DNA of 12,965 nt from Deltaproteobacteria bacterium RBG_16_54_11 (GTDB lineage Bacteria > Desulfobacterota > B13-G15 > RBG-16-54-18), in the NCBI GenBank assembly GCA_001797905.1, contig MGQS01000077.1:4057-17021 (forward strand). Reading direction: 5' to 3'. The notes below the pieces were generated by a model. The model worked only from the letters and a program-made list of their open reading frames with translations. It made no database searches and was not told the DNA's origin. Below are positions 12,925-12,965 of this stretch, one piece after another. Both the position numbers and the translations under genes were made by a program. Numbering within the stretch: the stretch's first letter is position 1; the number at the start of each line of letters is the position of its first letter.

Positions 12925-12965
12925 ATGTATTGCCCAAAATGTGGGAAGAAAAACGATGACAATGC
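12925..12965 (+). CDS. Zinc-ribbon domain protein, N-terminal fragment
   Basis: The first 13 residues, MYCPKCGKKNDDN, are visible before the window ends. MYCPKCG followed by a polar segment is the usual start of bacterial zinc-ribbon proteins (zinc_ribbon_2 type), where a second CxxC pair follows some 15 residues later, often ahead of membrane segments. Only the first pair, Cys3 and Cys6, can be seen. A strong Shine-Dalgarno site AAAGGAGG (12911-12918) lies 6 bases before ATG 12925, so this is a real start. Function cannot be assigned. Confidence 0.75.
   Translation, partial: MYCPKCGKKNDDN

Noticed and set aside
1..12965. CRISPR array, insertion sequence, tRNA or rRNA gene, toxin-antitoxin or phage genes
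   Set aside because: Read on both strands, nothing resembles spaced repeats, transposase genes, RNA genes or defence modules; nearly all the sequence is accounted for by conserved genes.

Overview
The window holds the distal part of a bacterial ribosomal-protein supercluster (end of the S10 operon, then spc, then alpha), followed by a convergent three-gene minus-strand operon and the start of a new plus-strand gene at the right edge. The gene order rpsC-rplP-rpmC-rpsQ-rplN-rplX-rplE-rpsZ-rpsH-rplF-rplR-rpsE-rpmD-rplO-secY-adk-infA-rpmJ-rpsM-rpsK-rpsD-rpoA-rplQ is bacterial. Having rpsD between rpsK and rpoA, a zinc-type S14, and a long RpoA linker points to a Deltaproteobacteria/Desulfobacterota-like organism, probably anaerobic and possibly thermophilic. 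This placement is inference. The DNA is moderately GC-rich, with frequent GTG starts and strong Shine-Dalgarno sites.

Positions 1-10294 (plus strand) hold 23 tightly packed genes, with gaps of at most 35 bases and several stop/start overlaps, so they are probably transcribed together. They encode ribosomal proteins of both subunits, the SecY translocon channel, adenylate kinase, IF-1 and the RNA polymerase alpha subunit. The methionine aminopeptidase gene (map), often found between adk and infA, is absent. Five products carry four-ligand zinc sites: L24, S14, L36, S4 and Adk.

Positions 10289-12593 (minus strand) hold a probable operon transcribed radC -> DHH-family phosphoesterase -> adenosine-specific kinase (DUF355/COG1839-like). 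It converges on rplQ, and the last gene overlaps rplQ by 6 bases. A clean intrinsic terminator for this operon lies inside the Lys/Ala-rich 3' end of rplQ. The pairing of a DHH nuclease/phosphatase with an adenosine kinase suggests nucleotide turnover or salvage, as inference.

Positions 12594-12924 are a divergent intergenic region with candidate promoters on both strands, two tandem 14-base hairpins that differ by a compensatory base change, and a short GC-rich direct repeat. At 12925 a small zinc-ribbon protein begins and runs off the window.

Most of the window is conserved core genome. I found no previously undescribed system that I can defend. The most interesting items are the terminator embedded in rplQ, the convergent nucleotide-related operon and the paired hairpins.
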